From NCBI GenBank assembly GCA_000403215.2, contig KE159564.1, positions 218,635 through 282,634 of the forward strand: 64,000 bases of DNA. The letters run 5' to 3'. How positions within the stretch are numbered: the first letter of the stretch is position 1; every line of letters begins with the position of its first letter. The position numbers were made by a program, and so were the translations under genes. Below, in pieces: positions 54,302 to 63,099 of this stretch. This DNA is from Lachnospiraceae bacterium A4 (GTDB taxonomy: Bacteria > Bacillota > Clostridia > Lachnospirales > Lachnospiraceae). Below the pieces are notes generated by a model that was given only the letters and a program-made list of their open reading frames with translations, was not told the origin of the DNA and made no database searches.

Positions 54302-56788
54302 ATGAGAGCAGACATGAGCCAGTACACATATCATTTAAATCCCAACAGAAGCACAGAAAAAATCCATACTTATAAACAGAGCGAGCTGGAACGGATGACC
54401 GTGTTCCGCTTACAGGAGATCTGCCGCAAAGAGCGCTTGGTCATTCCAGCTGCCCAGCGCACGGACCGGGAAGGGCTGATCCGGCTGATTATGCGGTTTC
54501 GGGGACAGAAAGAATACCGCCATATTCAGGATGCCTGTGAGAACGGGCTGGAGCGGATACAGGACGCCCTAGACCAGTGCGGCATACAGTTCGTGGAAGA
54601 ACCAAAAGTCAGCATTCCGGGGACGATCACCTTTTATCAGAACACAGAGATGAATGAACTGGACGGATACCGCGCAGAAGCTGACGGGGCGCTCATACCC
54701 GGCAATCTCCTGCTGGTTGACGAAGCAATGAAGGTGTATACCTGCTTTTATCTCGATGCACCCCATGAAGATGCATATCTCTTCAAGGGAAAGGATGTCC
54801 CTGTACGCACTTTGGAAAAACATCAGTTTTCGATTCTGTATTTCCCTGACGCAAAAATATCTGAATTTCTCTATGACTGTTATTACGGGAAGAGCGTCTC
54901 ACTTCCCGGATACATGGAAAGCGTCAGGATTCCGCTCTTAGACATTCAGGAAAGGCAGATCGAGCCCGCCAGCCTTCCGCTGGTCATTGATTTTGGAAGC
55001 TGCAATACAACAATGGGAATCTGTCTTACCGATGGAAGCATCAGGACTGCATCGGCGGGAGGAAGTGCTATCATCCCAAGCATTGTCGGCGTGCAGAAAA
55101 AGGCAGGAGGCGGCGCAGAGCTTCTTATGGGGCACCATGCACAGGCGGCGGACAGCCAGGACTTCCATGACGGGGACGTTGTCGTATTTCATGACATCAA
55201 GCGCTGGGTCAGCGACGCAGACCGTGTGGAAACAGTAATCCTGAAAAACGGGTATAAATACCAGTTTTCCCGAAAAGAGATGCTGAGAGCTTATTTTGAC
55301 TACCTTATGGAGCTTGCCAGACAGCAGTTCAAATGCAGTTTTTTAAGCATACAGCTGCTTGCACCGATCCGGCAGAAGAAAAAGTTCCAGAAACTGTTCA
55401 AGGAGCTTCTCCCGGAACACAGCGTTAACTGTGAGCTGGATGAAGGCATGGCAGTCCTGTTCCACAGCATCTGCGGACTCATCCACGAGAGAGGCTACAT
55501 GGAGCGCAGGTGGTACCATGCGCTCATCATTGACTGCGGGGGAGGCACGACGGACTTAACCTCCGGGCGTTTCTGCATCGAAAACAACAGGGTGTCCTAT
55601 ATCATTGATCTGGAAACACAGTATGAAAACGGGGACACCAACTTTGGCGGAAACAACTTAACCTACAGGATTTTACAGCTTTTAAAGCTGCGCACGGCAC
55701 AGGAGCTTGGACTGATGGAGAAGGAACCGCTTGTGATCGGGGAGCCCGGGGAGGGAAAAGCAGCCTACGAGGCATTCAAAGAACGCTATAAAATGGCGGA
55801 AAAATGGATTCCGACCCGGTTTAAAGAATACGAGGAGAAGGGCAGGGAGCAGTACTTTCTTGTAAAGAATAATTATTACTGCCTGTTCTTTCTGGCAGAA
55901 CAGGTCAAGAAACAGTTTTTTCAAAAAGAATTCTGCTACCAGATCAAAATCTCCACCCAAAAAGGGGAGGGCATCTTTCTCGACCGGTGGAAGCTGTCGG
56001 TTTTCAGAGAGGGACAGCTGTTAAGTCTTGATAAACAGGTGGGATTCTATGTGTATTTAAATGAGATTGAGGAGCTGCTCCGGCCTGATGTCTACAGAAT
56101 TATGGAAAATTTTCTGGATCAAAAGTTTGAAAAGGGGGCGCTTTCGGAATACGAGATGATCAAGCTCACAGGACAGTCCTGTAAATCCCGCCTGTTTTTA
56201 GAGGCGCTCAAACAGTATGTCCCGGGAAAGAGAATCCAGGGGACAAAGCAGGACGCAACGGGGACGGAGCTTAAAATGTGCTGCCTCGAGGGGGCGCTTT
56301 CCTACTTCATGAACTGCAAGCTGGGCTATATGAGGGTGAACGAGAAATACCGCGTAGGAAGCCTTCCCTATGAGATTATGGCATATACGCATGAAGATCA
56401 GGAAAAGATTCTGATCAAGAGCCTCGACTCGGAGGACCACATCGGCCATATATCACGTTTCCATATAGGAAACCAGCTCGACCTTTATTTAAACAACGCA
56501 CAGGGAAAACGGTTAAAGACCTATTACTTCACCTATGACACCTCTAAATTCAAAGAAACCACGCAGAAGGAGATTGACGCGCTGTATGCCGGGACCGTAA
56601 TTCAGGAGGAAACGGACATTATCCTCGAGGGCGAGATGAAATTCTTTGTGTGGATTTCAAGGGAGCGCTGGGGCTTTGTGGTGCTGCCGGTGTTAAGGGA
56701 CAAAGAGCAGCTCTACAAAGGAGAGGAAACCTTTTTTGATTTTGAGGACGACACATGGGAATTAAATTACTTTGACGGCAGAAAGTAG
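54302..56788 (+). CDS. Hsp70/actin-fold ATPase with N-terminal SAP-like segment
   Basis: This 828-residue protein starts with a helical SAP-like region (about residues 22-65, 'MTVFRLQEICRKERL'). The actin-type nucleotide fold has 'VIDFGSCNTT' as phosphate-1 (Asp230) and 'IIDCGGGTTDLT' as phosphate-2 (Asp411). Between them is the expected beta region, and an adenosine-like segment follows. The C-terminal substrate-binding domain of DnaK is missing. The J-domain protein at 50131 should activate it. It resembles SrfB-like virulence proteins and may fold or dock the machine or effectors. The start may also be ATG 54314. Confidence 0.75.
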   Translation: MRADMSQYTYHLNPNRSTEKIHTYKQSELERMTVFRLQEICRKERLVIPAAQRTDREGLIRLIMRFRGQKEYRHIQDACENGLERIQDALDQCGIQFVEEPKVSIPGTITFYQNTEMNELDGYRAEADGALIPGNLLLVDEAMKVYTCFYLDAPHEDAYLFKGKDVPVRTLEKHQFSILYFPDAKISEFLYDCYYGKSVSLPGYMESVRIPLLDIQERQIEPASLPLVIDFGSCNTTMGICLTDGSIRTASAGGSAIIPSIVGVQKKAGGGAELLMGHHAQAADSQDFHDGDVVVFHDIKRWVSDADRVETVILKNGYKYQFSRKEMLRAYFDYLMELARQQFKCSFLSIQLLAPIRQKKKFQKLFKELLPEHSVNCELDEGMAVLFHSICGLIHERGYMERRWYHALIIDCGGGTTDLTSGRFCIENNRVSYIIDLETQYENGDTNFGGNNLTYRILQLLKLRTAQELGLMEKEPLVIGEPGEGKAAYEAFKERYKMAEKWIPTRFKEYEEKGREQYFLVKNNYYCLFFLAEQVKKQFFQKEFCYQIKISTQKGEGIFLDRWKLSVFREGQLLSLDKQVGFYVYLNEIEELLRPDVYRIMENFLDQKFEKGALSEYEMIKLTGQSCKSRLFLEALKQYVPGKRIQGTKQDATGTELKMCCLEGALSYFMNCKLGYMRVNEKYRVGSLPYEIMAYTHEDQEKILIKSLDSEDHIGHISRFHIGNQLDLYLNNAQGKRLKTYYFTYDTSKFKETTQKEIDALYAGTVIQEETDIILEGEMKFFVWISRERWGFVVLPVLRDKEQLYKGEETFFDFEDDTWELNYFDGRK

Positions 56789-56796
56789 GGATGAGA

Positions 56797-58098
56797 ATGA
56801 CGCGTACAGACAGCGTGGAAGCTGTGAAGGAAATGATCCAGAATGAGATACAGTCCATAGACGCCCTGACGGAGCGGACGGTATTTAAAGAACTGATGGA
56901 GGGCGTGTTTTTAAACCTGTATGAGACGAACCTTCAAATGTATGAGGCGCTGGAAAGGCGCGTGCAGGATGAGCTTGGTTATGACCAGAGCCGCTACAGG
57001 GTAAAGACAGGCGTCATTGAGCGAGCGTATTACGATGAATCCCACCACTTCCTCTCCCCCATCGAAGAGACAGACTTAGAAGAAAAGCATTATGACATGG
57101 GAGAGCTTATACAGACTGTGAAAGACGGCGGGACCTATCCGCTCATGAAGGTGCTGCTCTGCTGTGACTATCTTGAGCTGCAAAAGCTCTGGGAGAAGAA
57201 CCCGGTCCTTCAGGGAGTGCTGCGCACAGAGGGCGGGGAGTGGGCGGTCGAGGTGCAGCTTCAAAGAAACACTGCATATCTGAAAAAAATTGAGGAACTG
57301 TACCATCTGTTTATCAAGAACGGGGTTCCGTGGCAGACTGTCAATGCGCCCTACCTCTACAAGATGGCGGACGTAGTGGTCACAAAGATTCAAGGGGAGC
57401 CGGACAAAACAGAAAAGCTTCAGGAGGTGTCCATACAGTTTGGAGAGTACAGCAGGATTGTTCAGAAGGAGTTGGTCCCTGTATGGAACATTCAGAAGCT
57501 GGTGCTGGATGGAATCGGATTCCCGACGCCCTGTGAGGACCATGTCAGCTATGAACATAACATCTCGCTTCATGAGTACGGTTCGGAACACTCCTATCTG
57601 GCAGAGGACAGCCAGAATATCCAGAGCGTTATCCAGACAAAGGACAGGCTGCGCATCATCAGCGCGGCGGGGGAGGCAAAGAAATGGGAGATCTATATGC
57701 TCCGCTCGTTAAAAGAGCACAGGATTGACCGCTTTACCTATCCGCTGATGCCAAACGGCCGCGCAGAGAGTTTCGCTGAAAAGTACCAGAGGAAATGGAA
57801 CCAGAATATCCGCACAAGGACAGAGCTTGCACACTTTATCCGGGGATTCGGCCTTGAAGAGTATGTGTGTTATCAGGACTGCGAGATCAAAGAGCGCTTT
57901 CCCGGCGTCCGGGAGACCTATTCCATGAACCCGTTTATCGAGGATGAGGTACGCGTGTCCAGCGCCCAGATGAAGCTTGTCCTGCATTTTAGGAAGGGCG
58001 TAAAGGAACCCTGGCTTCAAAGGGATATTTTAAGCTTCCTTACCAGCGAGGTGCAGAGGATTTATCCAGAGTATGAATGCGGGGGTGTGCTGTCATGA
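56797..58098 (+). CDS. Hypothetical structural protein of the injection cluster
   Basis: This 433-residue protein has a helical N-terminus ('AVKEMIQNEIQSIDALTERT'), then mixed and strand-rich regions. No membrane segment or known motif. It shares gene order with baseplate-encoding parts of contractile systems and ends overlapping the next gene (ATGA at 58095-58098). ATG 56797 has AGGG about seven bases upstream, whereas ATG 56791 is directly against it, so the later start is preferred. It could be a baseplate wedge part. Related proteins have been named normocyte-binding protein without good support. Confidence 0.4.
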   Translation: MTRTDSVEAVKEMIQNEIQSIDALTERTVFKELMEGVFLNLYETNLQMYEALERRVQDELGYDQSRYRVKTGVIERAYYDESHHFLSPIEETDLEEKHYDMGELIQTVKDGGTYPLMKVLLCCDYLELQKLWEKNPVLQGVLRTEGGEWAVEVQLQRNTAYLKKIEELYHLFIKNGVPWQTVNAPYLYKMADVVVTKIQGEPDKTEKLQEVSIQFGEYSRIVQKELVPVWNIQKLVLDGIGFPTPCEDHVSYEHNISLHEYGSEHSYLAEDSQNIQSVIQTKDRLRIISAAGEAKKWEIYMLRSLKEHRIDRFTYPLMPNGRAESFAEKYQRKWNQNIRTRTELAHFIRGFGLEEYVCYQDCEIKERFPGVRETYSMNPFIEDEVRVSSAQMKLVLHFRKGVKEPWLQRDILSFLTSEVQRIYPEYECGGVLS

Positions 58099-58784
58099 TG
58101 TTTTTATGGGAAGCGCTGCTGTGCGCCCGCATGGCACAGATTCCAGAACAGGAGCTCCGCTTTGTCCATGCGCGGCATGGTAGTCCCTATATGGAGCTTT
58201 CGCTTCCATGCCTGAACCAGCCGTGGCTGGATAAGGACGTGGAAGTCAATACCTACTACCGTTTTTATTCCATATTTAAAGCCATGTTTCCGCCCGAACC
58301 GCCGGAATTTCCTGCACTCAGGGACAGCCTTACGGATGTGGCAGTCCATATGCTTGCGCAGAATGACATCATGAGGGGAATGACAAGGGAGGACTATCAC
58401 AAGAAACTGCTTGCGGACGAGGTGATGCGCGGGGGTTTTGGAGAGACAGCGGTCAAAGTGTTTTGTGACATGGACAAAAAAGAGCAGGAGAAGCTTCTAA
58501 GCGGCTGGCTGAACAGCTTCCGGGTTGGAAGCGCCCTGCCCATCTTTCTTGACATGGTACATGGGCTGATTGACGACAGCATCGTCTACCTGAGCCGTGA
58601 GAATCCAGATGAGATTCTGCTCTATACAGGGCTTAAAAAGGAACAGAAGCTGGAACAGCGCATCGCGTTTCTGGCGGACACATTTCTGGATATCCGGTAC
58701 CATGTTGAGGTTTTCTATGAACATCATTTTGGAATTATAGACATCGGGGAGACAATGCGGATTGATGAGACTGCCATCTGTTAG
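58095..58784 (+). CDS. Hypothetical protein of the injection cluster
   Basis: This 229-residue protein is largely helical and has no signal peptide. Its ATG lies in the overlapping ATGATG with the preceding stop, with GGGGGTG eight bases upstream, so translation is coupled. Sequence features: 'LPCLNQPWLDKDVEVNTYY', then a C-terminal 'YHVEVFYEHHFG'. No family was recognised. It might be a small baseplate or cap protein beside the preceding gene product. Confidence 0.4.
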   Translation: MMFLWEALLCARMAQIPEQELRFVHARHGSPYMELSLPCLNQPWLDKDVEVNTYYRFYSIFKAMFPPEPPEFPALRDSLTDVAVHMLAQNDIMRGMTREDYHKKLLADEVMRGGFGETAVKVFCDMDKKEQEKLLSGWLNSFRVGSALPIFLDMVHGLIDDSIVYLSRENPDEILLYTGLKKEQKLEQRIAFLADTFLDIRYHVEVFYEHHFGIIDIGETMRIDETAIC

Positions 58785-58816
58785 GCAGGAGATCAGACAA
58801 AGAAAGGCAGGGAGTC

Positions 58817-59584
58817 ATGTTTCGAAACATATATCCGATTTTTCAAAAAAAATATGTGCTTAAAAAAGAAATGCTTGAAAATCTCAGGGACTATCCACGG
58901 ATGCTGTTTGCGCTTGAGTACCAGAAATACAGCGACGGAATCCTGTGCGGATGCGGGCTTGAGGCATCGACTGCCAGACTGGCCGTCCAGCCGGGCATCC
59001 TGATTCACAGGGGCATTCCCTACTTCTTACAGGAACCATTTGAGATTTCCTGTGAGGCACAGGGAAGGCTGGCATATCTAAAAGTCTGCTTTACAGATAG
59101 GGAGGCAGGAACAGGGCATGAGGAATACCGGGGCCAGATTTACTTAGATGAACAGGCGCCGGACCCGGAGAGGGAAATGGAGCTTGGTCGGTTTAAGCTC
59201 CAGCATGGCGCAAGGCTGCGCACAGAATATGTGGATTTTGCAGACTACGTGACTGAATTTGACACGGCGGACCGCATCCATGTGCCGTATGCCTCGCCGG
59301 GACATCCTGTCATCTGGCCGCAGCTTCTAAAGCGCTTTGCCGCAGAGATGCTTGGAACAGGCACACAGGACACACTGGACTGTGCATTCTGCATGGGCTG
59401 CATGCAGCAGAAAGAAAATGTGCCGTATGATGCAGTAAAGACCTATCTGAATGTGAAACAGGACAAGGACAGGGAATACACCCCTGAAGAGAGCTATCAT
59501 GCGTTACAGCGCATTCTTGAGGAGGCAAAAGGGACCAGAAGGAAGCATACGGCGGAAAAGGACAATAAGCTTTTGATGATCTGA
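58817..59584 (+). CDS. Possible baseplate protein, TssK or tail-fibre like
   Basis: This 255-residue protein has a central segment 'CGCGLEASTARLAVQPGILI' followed by 'RGIPYFLQEPFEI', which resembles the opening domain of TssK- or fibre-adapter proteins, in which a strand and 'GILxxxGxxY' occur. Two CxxC-type pairs lie at 'DCAFCMGCMQQ'. No membrane segment. AGGGAG supports the ATG. It could link the baseplate to a membrane or surface part. The assignment is weak. Confidence 0.35.
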   Translation: MFRNIYPIFQKKYVLKKEMLENLRDYPRMLFALEYQKYSDGILCGCGLEASTARLAVQPGILIHRGIPYFLQEPFEISCEAQGRLAYLKVCFTDREAGTGHEEYRGQIYLDEQAPDPEREMELGRFKLQHGARLRTEYVDFADYVTEFDTADRIHVPYASPGHPVIWPQLLKRFAAEMLGTGTQDTLDCAFCMGCMQQKENVPYDAVKTYLNVKQDKDREYTPEESYHALQRILEEAKGTRRKHTAEKDNKLLMI

Positions 59585-59639
59585 CGCATGTGAAGGGATT
59601 TTTGCATGAACAGTTTCGAAGGGAAAGGAGACGTCATTT

Positions 59640-60266
59640 ATGGAGATTGACCGTTCCATCGCACTGTATATCAGACAGCAGTGGGAGAGGGAAGAGGAAG
59701 AAAAAAACAGAAGCTTCTTAGCGCAGTATGACCCCAAAAACCATATCAAATACACGCTTGAAGAGCTGATTGACGGGATACATAAAAAGAAGCAGTATCT
59801 GTACACCTTAAAGCTGGAGTTTGAGGAAAAGAAGCTGTTAAGCGGGCGGCTTGTCATACCATTGATCAGGGATTTCTTTGATGTGACAGACGATGAGCCG
59901 GATACAGCGCTTTTAGCAAGCAACAGGCACCATGTCACCATGACCTTTTCAGACACGCCGTGCCAAAAGACCCTGCACAGCATAGAGGAGTGGATTGAGG
60001 GGATGGAGCGCAGCATGAGAGCCATGTACCTGCATATGAAGGTGGAACAAAAAAAGGTTCTTGGGAACATGGAGTATCTGTGCTGCACGATGCCTACCGC
60101 AAAAGGAAAGCTCTACAACGTGATATTCCACATGCAAAAGGACGACAGGCTGTATGTGGGCGCGCTCAACTGCCCGGAAGAGGAGAAGGAGGGCATGGGG
60201 CTTTTGCTGGAGGCCTGCGTCCACGTGATTGAGGAGATGAACCGCCAGGGAGGAGATGTCTCATGA
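59640..60266 (+). CDS. Hypothetical protein, possible effector-loading chaperone
   Basis: This 208-residue protein has an amphipathic N-terminus, then a strand-helix pattern that includes 'MPTAKGKLYNVIFHM' and 'DRLYVGALNCPEEEKEGMG'. The shape of the last 60 residues recalls small chaperones such as the DUF1795/DcrB family, which load effectors onto VgrG. The following gene encodes a VgrG-like spike and overlaps it by ATGA. AAAGGAG supports the start. Both points are suggestive only. Confidence 0.4.
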   Translation: MEIDRSIALYIRQQWEREEEEKNRSFLAQYDPKNHIKYTLEELIDGIHKKKQYLYTLKLEFEEKKLLSGRLVIPLIRDFFDVTDDEPDTALLASNRHHVTMTFSDTPCQKTLHSIEEWIEGMERSMRAMYLHMKVEQKKVLGNMEYLCCTMPTAKGKLYNVIFHMQKDDRLYVGALNCPEEEKEGMGLLLEACVHVIEEMNRQGGDVS

Positions 60267-61672
60267 CAGATGCAGTTACATATGGAAATCTTCAGCTGAT
60301 GCTGGGGGAGACCCTGCTGTCCGTGTATCAGCTGAACATTATTGAGGAGCCGGGAAAGCATGGACGCATGTATGCAGACGCCCAGACACAGGAGGGGGCA
60401 AAAGATTATCTTTTGTATGAGGAGTACGGAGAGGTAGCGTTATATGCAGACCGTGGGGAGTATCTGGAATCCATTTTTCAGGGAATTGTCACCAGAATGG
60501 AAGTGGCAGCAAAAGGAGGGCGGTGTGAAATCCACCTTGAGGCAGTGACAAGAAGCTACATGATGGATTTATCCGAATTGGATTTTACATTTCAGGACAC
60601 GGCGATGTCCTCCCACCAGCTTTTACAGAGCGTGATGCAGTTCTATCCAGACAGTCAGGCGCTGATTTTTGTGCCGGATGCGCCGCTTGGGCAGATTGCA
60701 GTGCAGTATCAGGAGACAGACTGGGCATTTTTAAATCGTATGCTTTCACATTACGGCGCCGGCATTTATCCAGACAGCGCCATGCCGGGAATCTGTATGC
60801 GCATGGGGCTTATGGACGATTCTGAGGAAACGGACTGGGATGCGCTCCCCTATACCGTGATGCGCGATGCGGCGCCGAAAGGTGAAGAGAAGGGCCAGAA
60901 AGGGCAGATGTGCTATATAGTCGAGGCAGATGATATCTTACCGCTGGGCGTAAAAACGGTATTTCATGGACAGGAGCTTTATACCGGAGGGATTTGCAGG
61001 CATATCCGTCAGGGGATTTTGGTCAATGAGTACAGGCTGTATTTCAGGGAAGGAATGGAGATTTCGCGGTACAATAACCCGCTTCTGTGCGGCGTGTCCC
61101 AGTACGGCACGGTTACAGAAGTCAGACGAAACCGGATCCGTGCAGCGCTGGAAAATGATGCCCTGATCTTCTGCGACGACCAATATTTTTATCCGTATTC
61201 AACAGTGGCTGCCTCACCGGATGGAAGCGGCTGGTACTGTATGCCAAAGCCGGGGGATCCAGTCAGAATATTTTTTCCATCCGGAGATGAGCGCGAAGGA
61301 TATGCTGTATCAAACATTGAAGGAGAATCTCAACCCGGGCAGGACAGCCCCATCAGCAATCCAGACTTAAAGGACATCATCATGCCGGACGGCAAGGGCG
61401 TAAAGTTTATTGCGGGCGGGATTGAGGTATGCGTCGGGGACTTTCTGGGCGATATTATGCTGACAGATGACGGAAAGATACAGATGAAGGTCAAGAAAGA
61501 AAAAGACCTTGGGATTTATTCGGAGGGCGCAGTGTATTTTATGACAGAAGAGGACGGCATGATCGAGGCATCAGCAGGCACCCAGATACAGATCAAAAAT
61601 GACGCGGGCGGCGAAATCTGCATGACGGACGACACTGTCAGGATTGAGGCGTCCTCCATCGAGAATAATTAG
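60263..61672 (+). CDS. VgrG/gpD-like spike protein, first of two
   Basis: This 469-residue protein has the layout of phage late control D/VgrG. Residues 1-290 form the gp27-like base, with the segment 'GQIAVQYQETDWAFLNRM'. About 290-355 is the gp5-like OB fold with 'SPDGSGWYCMPKPGDPVRI', and 370-469 is a repetitive beta region with 'KIQMKVKKEKDLGI' and 'TQIQIKNDAGGEICM', as in the gp5 needle. It begins within the previous stop (ATGA). It would form the tip of the injection machine and carry an effector or tip protein. Confidence 0.75.
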   Translation: MTDAVTYGNLQLMLGETLLSVYQLNIIEEPGKHGRMYADAQTQEGAKDYLLYEEYGEVALYADRGEYLESIFQGIVTRMEVAAKGGRCEIHLEAVTRSYMMDLSELDFTFQDTAMSSHQLLQSVMQFYPDSQALIFVPDAPLGQIAVQYQETDWAFLNRMLSHYGAGIYPDSAMPGICMRMGLMDDSEETDWDALPYTVMRDAAPKGEEKGQKGQMCYIVEADDILPLGVKTVFHGQELYTGGICRHIRQGILVNEYRLYFREGMEISRYNNPLLCGVSQYGTVTEVRRNRIRAALENDALIFCDDQYFYPYSTVAASPDGSGWYCMPKPGDPVRIFFPSGDEREGYAVSNIEGESQPGQDSPISNPDLKDIIMPDGKGVKFIAGGIEVCVGDFLGDIMLTDDGKIQMKVKKEKDLGIYSEGAVYFMTEEDGMIEASAGTQIQIKNDAGGEICMTDDTVRIEASSIENN

Positions 61673-61686
61673 CGGAGGTGTGTAGA

Positions 61687-63087
61687 ATGTACAGCTTACA
61701 TGACTTGAAAATCACAGGACTTTCTCTTGACAGGATCCTTTCGTGTGAGATCGAGTCCCATATCGGGGAGCACAGCACACTGATGCTTGGCGGCTATGTT
61801 GACAATGAGGAGGAGCTTTTGTTTGGCGTGCCGGACTGTCAGGACATAGAAGTATCCATACAGGATAAAGATGGCATAAAGATTCTGTTCTCCGGCATTG
61901 TGTCCAATATTCAGATCACAGAAGCCGGACAGATGAAAACGGCGTGGATTGAAGGAAAAAGCAGAAGCTGGCTGATGGACCGCAGGAAGCATTCCCGGTC
62001 ATTTCAGGACCCGCAGACCAGCTATCAGGCACTGGCGGAGGAAATTTTAAAAGATTATGAAAAAAGCAGCCTGATCTATGCGGGGGAATGCCGTCAGACA
62101 GGAGGCTTACTCATCCAGTATGAGGAGACAGACTGGGTGTTCTTAAAAAGGGTTCTTTCCAAAGCAGGGCTTTTGCTGACGCCGGACAGCCGCGTACCCG
62201 GAATCAGCCTCTATGCCGGCGTGCCGGCATTTCCAGAATCCGCTGTTTTCTACAGCGTACTGGCAATGAATAAGGATATGCGCTCCTATTATTATCTGAA
62301 AGCCAGCAAGCGTATGGTGCATCCGGCGGATTTTACCCAGTATGTGATCGCTTCAGAGCAGCTTATGGGAATTTTTGAGACAGCGCTCATACAGGGGCAG
62401 TCCCTTGCAGCATATGCATGCAGGTATTCCTTTGACGCCCAGGAATTGACAGGCACTTATTGGATGCAGGGTAAAAAAGGACTGTCCGTGCAGACATCCT
62501 ATCCCATGCACCTGATCGGGACGGCGCTCATGGCAAAGGTAGTGAATGTACAAAAGAACCTGATACAGGCAGCGATGGAGATTGACGGGACACACACAGA
62601 ACGAGCAGTCCACTGGTTTCCATATTCCACGATATCGGCGTCACCGGATGGGAGCGGCTGGTACTGCATGCCGGAGATAGGAGATGAAGTACGCATCTAT
62701 TTTCCCTCCAAGGCAGAAGGGGAGGCAATAGCGCTCAGTGCAGTGAGCGGTTATGAAGCGCCGCAGGAAGGAAGCGACCGGATGCAGGATCCAAACAGCA
62801 GGTATTTGAGGACAAGGTTCGGGCAGGAGCTGGCGCTCAATCCAAATGAAGCCAGCCTCTCCTGCGGCGGACAGTCCGGCATCCGCATCTTGACAGACGG
62901 AAGCTTAACGATCTATGCCAAGGAGTCTGTCTGTGTGCAGGCAAAGGAGAAAATAACCCTCCATGCGGAGGAGAATCTGACCATCCATGTAAAAGAGCAG
63001 TTCCAGATGCAGAGCATGCAGGGCGGACAGCTTGCGTCCATGGAAGGGAAGATGCTGATCAGGGGGACAGAGGTCAAGCTGGATTAG
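61687..63087 (+). CDS. VgrG/gpD-like spike protein, second paralogue
   Basis: This 466-residue protein has the same architecture as the preceding one: base region with 'IQYEETDWVFLKRVLS', OB segment 'SPDGSGWYCMPEIGDEVRI' at about residues 318-336, and a C-terminal repeating strand region with 'GSLTIYAKESVCVQAKEKI', 'TLHAEENLTIHV' and 'QMQSMQGGQ', like the needle beta helix. GGAGGTG at 61674-61680 points to ATG 61687 rather than the GTG at 61678. The two paralogues differ in the tip, suggesting different cargos or a heterotrimer. Confidence 0.75.
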   Translation: MYSLHDLKITGLSLDRILSCEIESHIGEHSTLMLGGYVDNEEELLFGVPDCQDIEVSIQDKDGIKILFSGIVSNIQITEAGQMKTAWIEGKSRSWLMDRRKHSRSFQDPQTSYQALAEEILKDYEKSSLIYAGECRQTGGLLIQYEETDWVFLKRVLSKAGLLLTPDSRVPGISLYAGVPAFPESAVFYSVLAMNKDMRSYYYLKASKRMVHPADFTQYVIASEQLMGIFETALIQGQSLAAYACRYSFDAQELTGTYWMQGKKGLSVQTSYPMHLIGTALMAKVVNVQKNLIQAAMEIDGTHTERAVHWFPYSTISASPDGSGWYCMPEIGDEVRIYFPSKAEGEAIALSAVSGYEAPQEGSDRMQDPNSRYLRTRFGQELALNPNEASLSCGGQSGIRILTDGSLTIYAKESVCVQAKEKITLHAEENLTIHVKEQFQMQSMQGGQLASMEGKMLIRGTEVKLD

Positions 63088-63099
63088 GGAGGAAAAGCA

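Noticed and set aside
53711..54334. Minus-strand Leu/Phe-rich frame of 207 codons
   Set aside because: It is the complement of the Glu/Ala/Lys-rich coiled coil of the PP2C-like protein, which naturally gives Leu, Phe and Ser codons.
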